Shown piece after piece: positions 23,132 through 34,507 of a stretch of 64,000 nucleotides of DNA (the stretch's first letter is position 1; each line of letters opens with the position of its first letter). The position numbers and the translations under genes are program-made. Source of the DNA: Nephrocerus scutellatus. Lineage: Eukaryota; Arthropoda; Insecta; Diptera; Pipunculidae. The stretch spans positions 39,668,010-39,732,009 of the forward strand of contig OX352763.1 of assembly GCA_947095585.1 (NCBI GenBank), written 5' to 3'. The notes below the pieces were generated by a model. It was not told the origin of the DNA, did not search any database, and saw nothing but the letters and a program-made list of their open reading frames with translations.

Positions 23132-25286
23132 AATAGTCGACTACTATGGAGCAATTGATATATAAGACTTTTTTTCTTGTTATACTAAAAACACAGCAGA
23201 TAATTTTTTTGAGCTGACAGATCTGATCAGAAATTATCGGATATCTCGGAACTCGGTTTTCTCTGACATAAAAAAAAAAACACGGCCATATGTGAATTTT
23301 TCAGTTTGTGACAGATATCCCCATGGGGAAATTTCCACAGATTTCATGAATATGGACCCAGGGTAGAATGACTTCAAAATTGTTGGCTATCGTTTTGCAA
23401 TTTGATAGCTTGGTACGCTAATTTCTTGTTCAAAATTAAATCCGGTTTGTTGGCAGTTCTTTTTAATGGCGGTGATTATCATGATACGAAGTCGACATAA
23501 CAGACAGTACGACGGGAAGAGTATGGCTCAGAGTGGCATAAAACAAACGGGAGAATAATCGTCACTGTGTCGTCGTCTCTGGGAAAATCCTCTTACATTT
23601 TTTGTACACAAAGTGTGGACGCGAAAGACGGCGGCACAACGTTTATGATTGCCGCAGCCAAGGTAGTAAATCCTTTACAAGTTCTGACAATAATGTTGTT
23701 AATTAACAATTATTGCTGTGCGCTTATAGTTGCTGTTGCTGATGATGTGTCATGTTGACGAAGCTACGGCATTCTTCTGTGTTCCGTCGAGTGATTAATT
23801 GCATTTTAATCCTCATGGGAGCTGGAAGATGATAAAAAGACGGATGATTATTGCTGCAGCGCCAGCGGTGGCATTTGGTTTGTTTTTTGTCATATTTTGA
23901 AAGCTACTTGACAGCAAGTTGAGTAATACGCGACGGATGCGCGACGGGAAGAAACTACGCGAGTGTAATAAACCGTAAAATCTTCTTCTTTTTATTGTAC
24001 TCGTAGCTTAATTAATAACTAACATTGCTCGACAGCGGACATGACGAGCGCTTAAAAGTGAAAGCCGCCGACGGCCGATGACCACTTGACTTTCTGAGTA
24101 GGGGCACTTTACTTCGCCACCACTACACAGAGTCCAGTCACTCAGGACTCAACTCAACTCAAATCAAACACTTGTGACGATAGTCGCGACTGTTCAAATA
24201 ATATTCGTGTTGACCACTTTGTTGCTTTGCTTTTCAAATAGCCACTATTTGCACTTTATAAGGTGCAATAATAATTATACATGCATACTGGCACTTTGTG
24301 TGCACACACTAACTCACACACCACTTAATTAACACTTTAATCCTATTGATGATTATTTAATCCAAATTCAATGCTGATGGGTGGTGGTATTGTTGTTGTT
24401 GTTGCACCACACCACACTAAGCAACAACAATGAGCAGACAAATTGCACTTTAGAAATTCCAATGAATGGCGAGTGTGCACAGCACAATCCAGAAATTTAT
24501 TTTCTCTCCCCGCTGTCAAAGTAATCCGGTTAATCCAAGCAGATAATGTTAATCCTGTTGTGAGGCGCGCGATGAAGCTGAGTGTTAGCGGTTAATATCG
24601 CGCAATTAATTATTTCCTGTTTAACGCTGCGACAATTAATGCACGACGTTGACCGCAAAAATAGGACAGCAAAGCGACGACGAGGAAAAGGTCCTCACGC
24701 GACAAAGGTTCTACTCGGTATGATTCGACTGTTGTCGATGAAATTCTCTTCGGCTCTATTTTTCAAAATAAGTTAAGACGAGAGAAAACGAAATAACAGA
24801 AAAGAGAAACTCACGACAAGAAAAACATGAATTGTATATTTTTGAAACGGCTACTATCTGATACGTTAGAAAGAGATCGATATATTCGAGTGTTTACAAA
24901 ATTTTCATGATGGCGGACAAAAAGTAACAATCTCTTTACTATGCTGCGATTGCGAAACACTCTCTTAGGAATATGTATAGTATTTTGAGTTTACATCATG
25001 GAATCGACGTAGCTGTGCTAGTTGTGCGCATGGATATTGAACGGCAGCCATTAAAATTGGTTTTGTATTTGCTTGCTGGTGGCTGTCGTGTTGGCTTTTA
25101 AACAAGATTTTCCATTTACAATTGAATATTTTGGCGAGATGAATACAGGGACGGTACAGTGCGAATTCAGGTACAACATATTAAGACATAGAAATATTAG
25201 GCCCGAACACGAGTACAGTACACTACGGATAAAAGAGACAAACCTCATGTAATTACATTATTATAATTACTTATAAAAAACGCATG
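23132..25286. other. Unassigned noncoding DNA
   Basis: The middle part (about 23440-24800) is unique-looking, with TTGTTG and CAC tracts near 24390-24415 and many short direct words. I see no exon with both splice sites and no transposon protein. Confidence 0.4.
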
Positions 25287-25288
25287 TA

Positions 25289-25472
25289 CACTTGGATGCA
25301 ACATTTTCGCACATTGAATAATTTTCAACAAAAGTTCAAAAATATCAAAAAAAAAATGTTGAAAAGACTTTGAATCTGCATTCAAAGAAATCAAACAAAC
25401 ATTGGATTATTTGATATTTTTGCACTTTTGTTAAAAATTGATCAATGTGCTATTTTTTTTTACACCCAAGTG
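25289..25472. mobile_element. Tc1/mariner-type MITE, 184 bp
   Basis: The left end CACTTGGATGCAAC and the reverse complement of the right end, CACTTGGGTGTAAA, match. The arms can be aligned for roughly 65 bases, sharing blocks such as GCACATTGA and CAAAAATATCAAA. TA dinucleotides at 25287-25288 and 25473-25474 flank it, as expected for a Tc1/mariner target duplication. There is no coding capacity. Confidence 0.8.
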
Positions 25473-25474
25473 TA

Positions 25475-25949
25475 GTGTAGAAACACACTGTCATATAAAA
25501 AAGAGCTGATATAAGAAACACGCTCATAAGAAACATTCGGTTTTAATAATTCAAAAAAGAAAATCCAAGGCATATAAGAAACTTGCATTTTTTTCATTGT
25601 TGAACAGGATATGAGTTTCATAGTAAATTCAGCTCAACTATGCAAACTGACAATAAATAATTCGAACACACTTTAAAGCGAAATGACAGTAACAGCTATT
25701 TAAAGATTGTCTGTAGAAAAAGGCCGCCAAATTGTGTATGTATCGTGTTGAATTTTAATTTTTATTTTGATAAGGTTTTGCTTAAAATGTATAAAAAAAT
25801 TAAGAAAAACAGTGCCGTTTAAAAGAAAAATAAGCCTCCTCCAAGAATTGAAGACTGGATTGACAAAGGAAATAAATTTCTCGGAGCACCCTGTGCAAAA
25901 TAGTTAACACTCGGAAGAAATCGAATGTAAGAAGTTCTGCTGCAAGAAT
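25475..25949. other. Unassigned AT-rich DNA
   Basis: A TATAAGAAAC / CATAAGAAAC word recurs three times near 25510-25585. No gene is recognised. Confidence 0.4.
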
Positions 25950-27340
25950 TTAATTAAAAAAGAGATTTTATCCGTATTAACACTGATAAAAATATGGCTA
26001 CCTTACTTATTGTTCTCGACTTCAGTAAGGCATTCGATAGCATTAACCATAACCTATTGCTTTCAAAATTAATTCTTTTCCATGTCTAGCTCAGCAGTTA
26101 GTCTGATTCGTTCGTATCTGTCAGGCAGATCCCAATGTACTTTCATTGCAGGCGAATGTTCCGTATTTGTTCTAATAACTAGAGGAGTCCCATCGGGTAC
26201 TTTCTTGGGACCTATCTTGTTCAGCCTTTTTATAAATGCTTTGCCATCAGTATTAAAGCATTGTATAATACATTTGTGTGATGATGAACAACTTGCAGTT
26301 TATTCAATAAGTCATAATTTGGGGTGGGTGTACCTTACATCAACGACGATCTAATGCTATCTCTAACTGGGTCTCGACGAATCAGCTTATTCTGAATCCC
26401 AATAAAAGCCAAGCCATTGAATTTTATAAGTATCCAGTTCTATACGATACTAATAAACGGACAGCAAATCCTGTTCTGTAATAAGGTGGTGAGCTTTGGA
26501 TTTGTACTGGATGAAACTCTATTGTGGGATTTGCACATTAGCGGTGTTATCTATCAGATTTGGCCAATCTTACGTAAACTCTACGTGGTAAAAGATACAT
26601 TGTCATTCTAGATGAATACAAATATGATTGAATTATTGGTTATGGCGCTCTTCAACTATGGTATGGAAGCCTATTCTGGTAGTACTATGGACAATCTAAA
26701 GCGTCTAAAGGTTTTTTTGAATTCGTGTGTGCGATTTATTTAGTTCCTATGATTACTATATACCTATATCTCAGTTCTATCTTTTCTTTTCCTTGGTATG
26801 GAGTTTAAAAATTATATTAAATTGAGAGTTTTCCTAAAAACAAACTTCTCTCCATAACTTAGAAAAATGTGTAATGAACAAGAAAGTTGGTATTTGAAGT
26901 ACAACTTCTCTAAAGTGCCTTTTTCGATTCGTTCTTCGTTCAGTTTCCGTTTCAGTCGGACTGTCAGTTTATCGTATGTAAAAAATCGTATGTTATGGCG
27001 CTCTTCAACTATGGTATGGAAGCCTATTCTGGTAGTACTATGGACAATCTAAAGCGTCTAAAGGTTTTTTTGAATTCGTGTGTGCGATTTATTTAGTTCC
27101 TATGATTACTATATACCTATATCTCAGTTCTATCTTTTCTTTTCCTTGGTATGGAGTTTAAAAATTAAATTAAATTGAGAGTTTTCCTAAAAACAAACTT
27201 CTCTCCATAACTTAGAAAAATGTGTAATGAACAAGAAAGTTGGTATTTGAAGTACAACTTCTCTAAAGTGCCTTTTTCGATTTGTTCTTCGTTCAGTTTC
27301 CGTTTCAGTCGGACTGTCAGTTTATCGTATGTAAAAAAAC
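25950..27340 (+). mobile_element. Jockey/CR1-type LINE relic, RT to C-terminus
   Basis: Plus-strand frames show reverse-transcriptase landmarks in order. LLIVLDFSKAFDSINHN (catalytic box A) is near 26003. A GVPSG..LGPILFSLFIN box, standing for the usual GVPQGS, lies near 26190, and a DDEQLAVYSI box near 26279 has lost the usual Y/F-A before DD. The post-RT region with NYGMEAYSGS lies near 26658, followed by a tail ending in FSKVPFSIRSSFSFRFSRT. Stops and frameshifts break it several times. The tail is tandemly duplicated. Confidence 0.75.
26639..27340 (+). repeat. 353-bp tandem duplication inside the LINE tail
   Basis: The segment starting GTTATGGCGCTCTTC near 26639 recurs from 26992, an offset of 353 bp, and the match runs to about 27340. 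I can see only two substitutions: ATTATATT versus ATTAAATT, and GATTCG versus GATTTG. The near-identity is striking next to the decayed LINE around it, so the duplication is recent or an assembly effect. Confidence 0.9.
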
Positions 27341-27430
27341 CGCAGAACTGATATGAAAACTGAAACGGAGAACTGACAGGATGGGATAGACCGTAACAGT
27401 TTTTTACGAGAAACTGAACGAAGACTGATC
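27286..27430. repeat. Short foldback at the end of the LINE relic
   Basis: TCTTCGTTCAGTTTC near 27284 is complementary to GAAACTGAACGAAGA near 27411. A second pair, CGTTTCAGT and ACTGAAACG, lies inside. The arms extend loosely to about 50 bases. It may be a cruciform-prone remnant or the terminus of another element. Confidence 0.5.
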
Positions 27431-29099
27431 TGATTGTGTAAAAACACCTTTAGGAAACTTGGGAGTAGAGTTTTAAAGTCACATTGGAGTGAGTTATTAT
27501 TAAATCCATTAAGCAAATTTCGGTATATTAAATGCATATATGTATAAAACCAATTTGCACCTTGCACTGTTCCCAATTCATATCTACTTAATAACATCCC
27601 TGCAAAAAAAATCAAGTGCTCTTTTTTTGGTTGTAAATAATAAATTTGCCCATCACATCGGTACTCAACAAAATTCATCAAAACGTGTTAGGTGAAGTGA
27701 AGCAAACACTCGAAACGGCAGCAGCACTCACTCACTCTCCCTCAAACAAGCCACTCACAATGTGATACACAAGAATGATGCTGCTAAGCACTTTACAAGC
27801 GAGCTAACCACCGATTATTGCGATTTTGCGGTCGGTAAATATCATCAATGGCACTAATATGTGTATAAGTGCTATTAGAATGTAGTAGATGTTGGACAAA
27901 AAAGTAGTATGTAGTAATAAAATACGAGTAATTTAATAAATCGCTAAAGCTACTTAGCACTTGAGCAGCAAACTCGACAAAATTACATACACACACTATA
28001 CTCATATCGTGTTACAGTGTAGTACGAGTGCGAATGCGAAATAAATTTCTGCTGTTCATTCATCCAATCGTCGGAGGAAGCCAGCCACAGCCACATCGTA
28101 GTGTATTCAACGTAAACGTAATATTACGCATGGCATTCGCATGGGGCTTTGGGCAAATTACAATCTGAGAGAACGTGACATTTCTCTTTATTATGTGCTA
28201 ATGACAAATAATGATAATTCTCTTCTCAATTCTCATGTTTGGTAAGCATTTATCACTTTAGCTTAAGTATAGTACTCAAGTTGTAGTGTCGTTTACCTTT
28301 GATATTCATACGTGTTGAGTTTGTGTGTAGGCAATGTTTAATGTTTTGACACAAATTGAATTATCTAGCATTTGGAATTATTTAGGTTTGGGCGAAAAGC
28401 CTATTCCTCTATTCTATACTATCAGAGTACACCTATTCTCTTTCCAAGCTAATGATGAGATTTTGCCTTCGATTTCGACTACTCTCTTAATCTAATTTAA
28501 AAATAAACGACAAAATTTCTATTTTTGGATTCCATCTTGAATTTGGTGGTGGATTTTCGCTCCCGCTGACATATGGTTTTCTGTTTGTTGTGTTTGAAGG
28601 CTATTCTTGGGGTGAGAGCGAGCACTGCTGCAACATTTTTATTGGAGTCAAGTGTGCTGTGAGCTGAGAAAAAGAGCAATAGCACTTATTGCATATTGCT
28701 CTATAGATGTGATGACCTGAAAACAGCAGCTGCTCAAAAGTGTTGCCAGTTGACTTCTTAAATCGAAAGGAAGGTTGTTATTTTTCTAAAATATTTAGTT
28801 AAAAAATATTTCTTAAAATTTCACACATGTGAAATGTCCTCGAATTCATAATTTCTGTGTTTCATTAAAAGATTTCATGCATAACTTAAAAACTGCTTTC
28901 ACAAAATTACATGTCTTTGTTATCGAACATGAAAATTATGGTAATTTATTTTTATTTTTGAAGTGAAACTTCTTTGCGAGCGATGGGAGTAAAATTTTAA
29001 GGTTGCAGCGTTTTATAATTGTCACATCACGAACGTAAAATACGCAAAAAGGTACTTGGATAGAGAGAGAAGAGGAGGGAACTATGCTCTATATACGAT
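27431..29099. other. Unassigned noncoding DNA
   Basis: No recognised protein. The part from about 27680 to 28720 is unique-looking. A palindromic TTTCACACATGTGAAA lies near 28818. Confidence 0.4.
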
Positions 29100-29330
29100 G
29101 TTGGACTAGTTTGCGCTTTTTCATATTAACTTCACGTGCCCGGTTGTCTGTTGATGGCTGGTTGGCCAAATCTTGTTATCAATTTTGTACCCACTTCGTA
29201 GAGCCCGATTTTCTTCAAACCTTGTACACATGCGCATCTTCGGTGAAAACACTTTTTAAAACATGTACTTCCAAATTTCGAGCACTATTAAAATTATTCA
29301 AAAATTTACCCGATTTTTTTTCTCTGATAA
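29100..29330 (+). repeat. Dispersed repeat family X, copy 1
   Basis: ATATTAACTTCACGTGCCCG, then AATCTTG..ATCAATTTT, CCCACTTCGTAGAGCCCGATTT and a CTTCAAACCTTG.ACACATG segment match the copies at 41205-41490 and 53075-53290 in the same order and orientation. It has no protein frame. The class is unknown; it could be a LINE tail or a SINE. Confidence 0.7.
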
Positions 29331-29564
29331 GAGAATTTATAGAAAAAAATCCAAATTCTATGGGTGTGTTTTTTTATGATGATGATGAAGTTAGACGTCA
29401 AAGATAAATAAAGTTGTAAATTCATTTATTATCCCAACCGATCCGATTGGTGTATTTGATATAACATCAAACATATAAGTATAGGTATATATTCGCACTA
29501 GCGTAGGTGTAATGGAACGCAGCAATATATGCATGTTATATGCAGTTGTAAACCTGCTCTTTTT

Positions 29565-29825
29565 TTGGGGTCTTTTGGGTGTCTTTTGTGGTCTTTTAGT
29601 AGTCTTTCGGGGGTAGTTTGTAATTAGTTTGAGGATCTTTCAGGGTTATTTTGGGGTATTTTTATGGTTTTTTGTGATATTTTTAAGGTCTTTTGGAGCT
29701 ATTTTGAGGGTTATTTGGAGCTATTCCGAGTCTTATCCGAGTCTTTTGAGGCTAAATTGGGGATATTTTTTGAATCTTTTGATGGTCTTTTTAGTCTTTT
29801 TGAGTCACAGTCAAAGGAGATCGAT
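29565..29825. repeat. Degenerate GGTCTTTTGGG-type array
   Basis: Words such as GGTCTTTTGGG, GAGTCTTTTGAGG, GGGTTATTTTGGGG and GGAGCTATTTTGAGG follow one another with a loose period of about 14-16 bp. It resembles the other degenerate arrays in style but shares no sequence with them. The open frame across it is a repeat artefact. Confidence 0.7.
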
Positions 29826-30486
29826 TTTTGAAATAAATTTGAAGAGGTTCACTGAGCTATCTCCATCTCCATCTATCTGGCTAGTCGATTGAACGCCTCG
29901 ACACTGTGATTTAAGAGTCTGGACACGTTATTCACCTAGAAAATGAAAGGACACAAAAAAAGGTGAGATTAACACAAGACAACTTGATAGACCAAGAGCT
30001 TGATAAATTGTTAAGATCTACAAAGACCTTTGTTCGCTAGAAATTAAGAACTAGAAATCTGCCGCATTAAACGGAAAGGAATCGAGATGATTTTAAAGTA
30101 GCTAAAGCTAAATGGTGAAGATGACTTTCAAAAAAGGTTTAAGGTGACTTTAAATAAAATGTTTAAATTGATTTTGGTAAGTGAGTTAAATATAGTGCAA
30201 CAGATGCACGCACCATACAGGGCAACTTTATTTTTCCTTATAAGTCCTTAATATACTACAAAAGTAAAAAAAAAAAGTGATAACGTAAAATCTTTTTATC
30301 TGGCAATGACTTTGACGAAGCTGTCACAATCACAACTCACAACCATGGTTGCCACTCGCAAAAAAAAATTCGCACCGAACTTCACAATAAAACCTACCAT
30401 ACCAGAAAAAACCAGAGAAAAACCTACCAAAGCAAAATTTATGTTTTTAAATAACGTAAAGCTTCTTTAAACAATAAAAAATAATA
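29826..30486. other. Unassigned DNA with a CCTACCA-rich patch
   Basis: AAACCTACCA words near 30391-30440 recur near 31780-31860, beside GGTTGCC and its complement GGCAACC (30349, 31867). This hints at a dispersed element between about 30340 and 31880, but the arms are too short to define it. Confidence 0.35.
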
Positions 30487-30534
30487 GTCCTCCTGCTCAG
30501 AAGCCATGCTCTTATCCACTGAGCCACGGCGTCC
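30487..30534 (-). other. tRNA-like half (possible SINE head or tRNA fragment)
   Basis: On the minus strand GGACGCCGTGGCTCAGTGGA then TAAGAGC looks like an acceptor strand, A-box and D-arm (GCTC...GAGC). A CTTCTGAGCAGGAGG segment follows where an anticodon arm should be. No B-box or T-arm follows and the acceptor has no partner, so it is not a functional tRNA gene. A decayed tRNA-derived SINE or a tRNA pseudogene fits best. Confidence 0.45.
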
Positions 30535-30589
30535 ACAAAATATATGATAGGAACAAAAAATAAACGTTTGTTCGATAATTCGGCTTTTC

Positions 30590-31189
30590 TTGAAACTCCT
30601 TTAACTCATTAATTCTGTGGAAACTATACGACCCCGAGGGGACGGCTGTATCTTACTTTTTGATAGGTTTGATACTTGGTTAAACTCGGAAGATAAAAGA
30701 GGCAAGGCTGCTAGTACTTAGAATGTCTAGAACGGGCATTGTCTTCGTATGTAGCAGCCTTACCGTACACTGTAGGACACGGACACAGGAAAGTTTCTAT
30801 CCTGGGCGGCCTAGGATATTAGAGGTGGTATCCTAGTAACAAAGGATGGAGTACGAGGTTCCGGACGATGTGCTGCCAAGGTTGGTTTTTCCTCGCCCAG
30901 GCACTCATTCTGAACGAGCTGAGTCCCTTGATGTCAGATCTCACTAATGTCGCGTTGGTACTACGGGAGTTGGCTTTCCCCACAGATAAGGTTGATCTCC
31001 TTGGAGGTTAGCTGAGTCTGGGCCAACTTTTGGTTGAGGACCAGTATCGTTCTGGGCTTGACCTACGTAGTGGCTTACGGTTTACTCTCGAAGAGAGGAC
31101 CACTAAGTGGGAATAGTTCATGAGCGAATAACTTGTATATATTTCGGCAAAGTTTTTCGATTTCTACTGGAAGTTTTTTTTACAAGCGT
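30590..31189. other. Unexplained less-AT-rich block
   Basis: About 500 bases have a balanced composition unlike the AT-rich flanks, but all frames on both strands are broken by stops. It may be transposon UTR or ORF1 debris. I cannot place it. Confidence 0.35.
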
Positions 31190-31560
31190 AAGATGAATAT
31201 AAATGTAAAGAATGACGTGTACACTTCATTTCAAATTTTTCAATGTAGCTTGAACACCCGTTAATTCACGGGACATTACGCTACCTTCGTCTGTTGCAAG
31301 TCCAATTAATGACATATTATTATCATCAAAGAATTGTATTACACATTGGGAAATAGTATCCACCCAACTGACCCCCACCCACACTAACTTACTCCTTCCC
31401 TGCACTAGCCAACACCACTAAGTCAACCCCACTCACTACCGCTTACCAATACATGTACAATGGTTAAAACCTGATAAAAATTGGTCCAGTAGTTTCGAAG
31501 ATTACCTCCCACATAAAAACAAACTTTAAATCCTTATAATATTAGTATAGATATGGTCTG
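31190..31560 (+). repeat. Dispersed-repeat tail
   Basis: The segment ends in AAACCTGATAAAAATTGG, then TCCTTATAATATTAGTATAG. This ATAATATTAGTATAGAT ending is characteristic of common dispersed insect repeats. The related ATATTATAAATGTGAAAG and ACTGGACCGATTTGG phrases occur at 37256 and 37970. No coding frame is present. Confidence 0.5.
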
Positions 31561-32795
31561 TCAAGTGTCAATGTCAAAACAAATGACAATTAGTACCTGG
31601 ATTCACCTATTTTCATTTCTTAACCAAAATAAAGATAATGCGTTTAAACGAGTTGATTCAAATAGTCTCTGTTTACATGTGTACTTTTATTTTGCGCAAA
31701 TGTTTTTGAGTTGATTAGAAATTATTTCAGTATTTATGTCAATTTTTTTAATTTTTTTTTTTTCATTATAAGTGACTTCAAAAAAACCTATCATTTTGAA
31801 TTAAAGCCTACCAACCTACCAAAGCTGAAAAAACCTACCAAGTTTGGTATGAATCTACCAAAACGGCAACCGTGCTCACAACTTATAACAGAAAGTTTAA
31901 GAGATCAACACTCTCTTTATATTTTTCTGAATAAGAATTAACTGAATGATGAAGGCTGATTTTCACGCAAAATCAAGTCGAGTTGCTTCGCTGGTTGGGT
32001 CTACGGTTTTTTGTCGGCGGGAGGTGGTTGTGATTAAGTTTGCGACACGGCACGGTATAGCGTACATTTCAAATATCGCAACCACACGAGGTTTAGATGT
32101 TTCTAAAAATATGTTGAACATGATGTAAGTATTTATGGAACGGTGTAATTGTGTGCATGTGCAGAAAAGCATAACCATCTCGAATGAGCACGCTTTGAAT
32201 TTGAAGCCATACAGCAGCATGTAAAACATTTTGCAAACTAGCAAGTCACAACCCATCAAATAAAACATTAAACGATGTCGCTGTTTTGGTCTTCAGACGT
32301 CGACCGGTCGAACAAGAATCCTCTTTGGAAAATTCGCCACACTGAACTAAGACTAAACAGTCGAGTACCGTGCATGGTAATAAAATGCTTGACATGATGT
32401 TACAATTAAAATTTATAAATTAATGTTCCCTTTAATAGAAAAAGAAGATCTATTCAGATCTAGCCGATTTTCGGTTTATTTTGCAGCTTAGCAACTTAGC
32501 AACTTTATATGGATTTTAACCAACTATTAACTATAATGTCATATTTTTGAATTTGTCATTTTAAGACCTTTTTAACGATATATGAACCCAATATATTATA
32601 TAGCCACCTTACCTGAGGATTCATATCTTTAACAAAAAACGTGCAACATATTGTTGGAATCGTCTCTTAATCGGATCATTCAACGATATATAACATTATT
32701 AGCTCGCGGTGTTATTTTCAACTCTTATTAAGATTTATTAAGATATAAGAACTACCACTTGATATCAGTTGGATGGTCGGGGATTATAGGGATTT
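31561..32795. other. Unassigned noncoding DNA
   Basis: No recognised gene. The open frame at 31946-32128 runs into a GTAAGT word at 32125, but no convincing acceptor precedes it. Confidence 0.4.
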
Positions 32796-33429
32796 TTTGG
32801 CGTGACTCTATACACTAACGGACCCAAGATGAAGAATGGAGTCGATGCTAATATCGTCTTAGACAAACTCAATCTGTTAATGTCATCCAAGCTATCCGAA
32901 TCGTCTAGCACATTCCTGGCGGAGATCTTGTCGACAAGGGAGACACTTGCACGGCCCTAGTTAAAAGTATTGCAATAATGAGTAGGGTTGCGTAGACAGC
33001 CAATCCGCAATTAAAACCATTACTGCGACAGGCAACAATTCGAAACACGTTAGGCAGTGGCCAAGTTGAACTAGCTTTATAAGGCCAAGCCATGGACATA
33101 TCCCTAGTATGGGTGTCAGAGCACAGTGATATAGAAGGCAATGAGAAAGCGGACGTACTGCTGACGAAGGGCCTCACTTTGATCAAAGACTCTTCGGAGA
33201 GAGTCAGATGTCCACTGAGCTTCGTAAGGATCGAGTTCTCCCCTTGCATACCACCATAGCACAACTAAGGTGGAATAACCTGACTAACTGAATAACCTGA
33301 CTAACTGTGCCTATAATCAAAGGCGATCAACCGATCTGATTTCCAGATCATGGAAAGATATTGCCAGGATCGTGGCTATCAACACAGGCCATTAGCCATG
33401 CAGGCAAACTAGAAATTCCGCATAATATA
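32796..33429 (+). mobile_element. LOA-like LINE relic, RNase H domain (5' half of a split copy)
   Basis: Translation in several frames gives LYTNGPKMKNGV, where a TDGSKM catalytic start is usual, so the first aspartate has become asparagine. Next comes FLAEIL.TRE, then VSEHSDIEGNEKADVL near 33112, an RNase H box, and a post-domain stretch ending LEIPHNI at about 33425. Frameshifts and stops abound. The frame is interrupted at 33429 by a mariner-like insertion and resumes at 34508. Related copies lie at 41500-43050 and 58500-59405. Confidence 0.75.
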
Positions 33430-34507
33430 GGGTGTTTTTTTGTTAGATATAACTTACTGACGGGTTAACTGTCAAACGAGCTATCATACTGCGCTCACTG
33501 TTTGACATTCATTATCAGTATGCTCTGGCAAATCAATATGAACATACTTACACTTGAACAAATTATCCAAAATTACGTCGTCGATGCGCGCAATTTCGTA
33601 ATTTTTATAGCGCACATAATCGTCCATCTGAGAAAGCCATTTGTTACGCTGTGGACTTTTTTTTAAACCAAATACTTTCTTAACGCTGAAGGTATGAACG
33701 CAATGAAGAGAAAAAAGCCGCTGTATATGAAAGTCTGGTGTAGATCCAAATTAATCGATTTGTCGTCGGTCACATAAATTGGGGCTCTGTCCGTCCCATA
33801 TGTGGAAAATTTTGCGCAAAGATCTTGGTCTACACACGGGTTTGCTAATAATAAGCAAAATTGCCACATAAGGAGTGAGACCAATCCACAAGAGACTTAC
33901 AGACTCCATTACATACAGAAAAATATACCGTTTAGTGCGGTGGCATCATCGGACCTTATTTCTTCAAAAATGAGGCCGGAGTTCGCTTTAAAGTCAATGG
34001 AGATCATTACCGTACCATGATCAATGATTTTTTCTTTGAAAATGTTGATGACATTAATCCGGAGGAGATGTGTTTTCAAAAGAAACGGCGGCGACGGCAA
34101 CCATCGACTTATTCAAATCAAATTTAAGTTGATAAGCGATAAGTTGATTTTGAGAAATGGTCCTGTCAATTGGCCTCTAAGGTCATGAGATTTAACACCT
34201 CCCGATTATATCCTTTGAGGCCACGTGAAGATGCTGATAAACCAGCAAAAGTTGACGCCTAGCAGGCCAACATTGTTCGAGTTATTTGAGAAACACTGCC
34301 AGCAGTGCGCAATAACGTAAACCAAAATTGGACGTCTAGAATGTGCTTTGTCAAGAACCGCCCGGGGTGACCATATGCACGAAATCATTTTCAAATGTTA
34401 ATGCCATGTATTGATCTTTCGAATGAATAAAACATCCTGATTAAAATTAAATCTGTTGTGTTATTTTTTACAATTTCAAGTTCTATCGGGATAAAAAAAA
34501 CAACCAA
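33430..34507 (+). mobile_element. mariner-like transposon nested in the LOA relic
   Basis: The element begins GGGTGTTTTTTT and ends with an imperfect inverted repeat (AAAAAAAACAACC). TA dinucleotides (33428-33429, 34508-34509) flank it. Plus-strand frames show MWKILRKDLGLHT near 33803 (HTH end), HGFANNKQNCHIRSETNPQ near 33837, then GGIIGPYFFKNEAGVRFKVN near 33939. Further on are VISRNGPVNWP-like and DYI.WGHVK-like stretches before a GDHMHEIIF C-terminus near 34370. The region between the HTH and the NKQNC box is mostly missing, and stops interrupt the frame, so it is inactive. The order fits the Tc1/mariner DDE/D family; I cannot name the subfamily. Confidence 0.8.

Noticed and set aside
32600..32625. 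Recursive splice site at CTCAG|GTAAGG (minus)
   Set aside because: The polypyrimidine tract is poor. It is probably chance.
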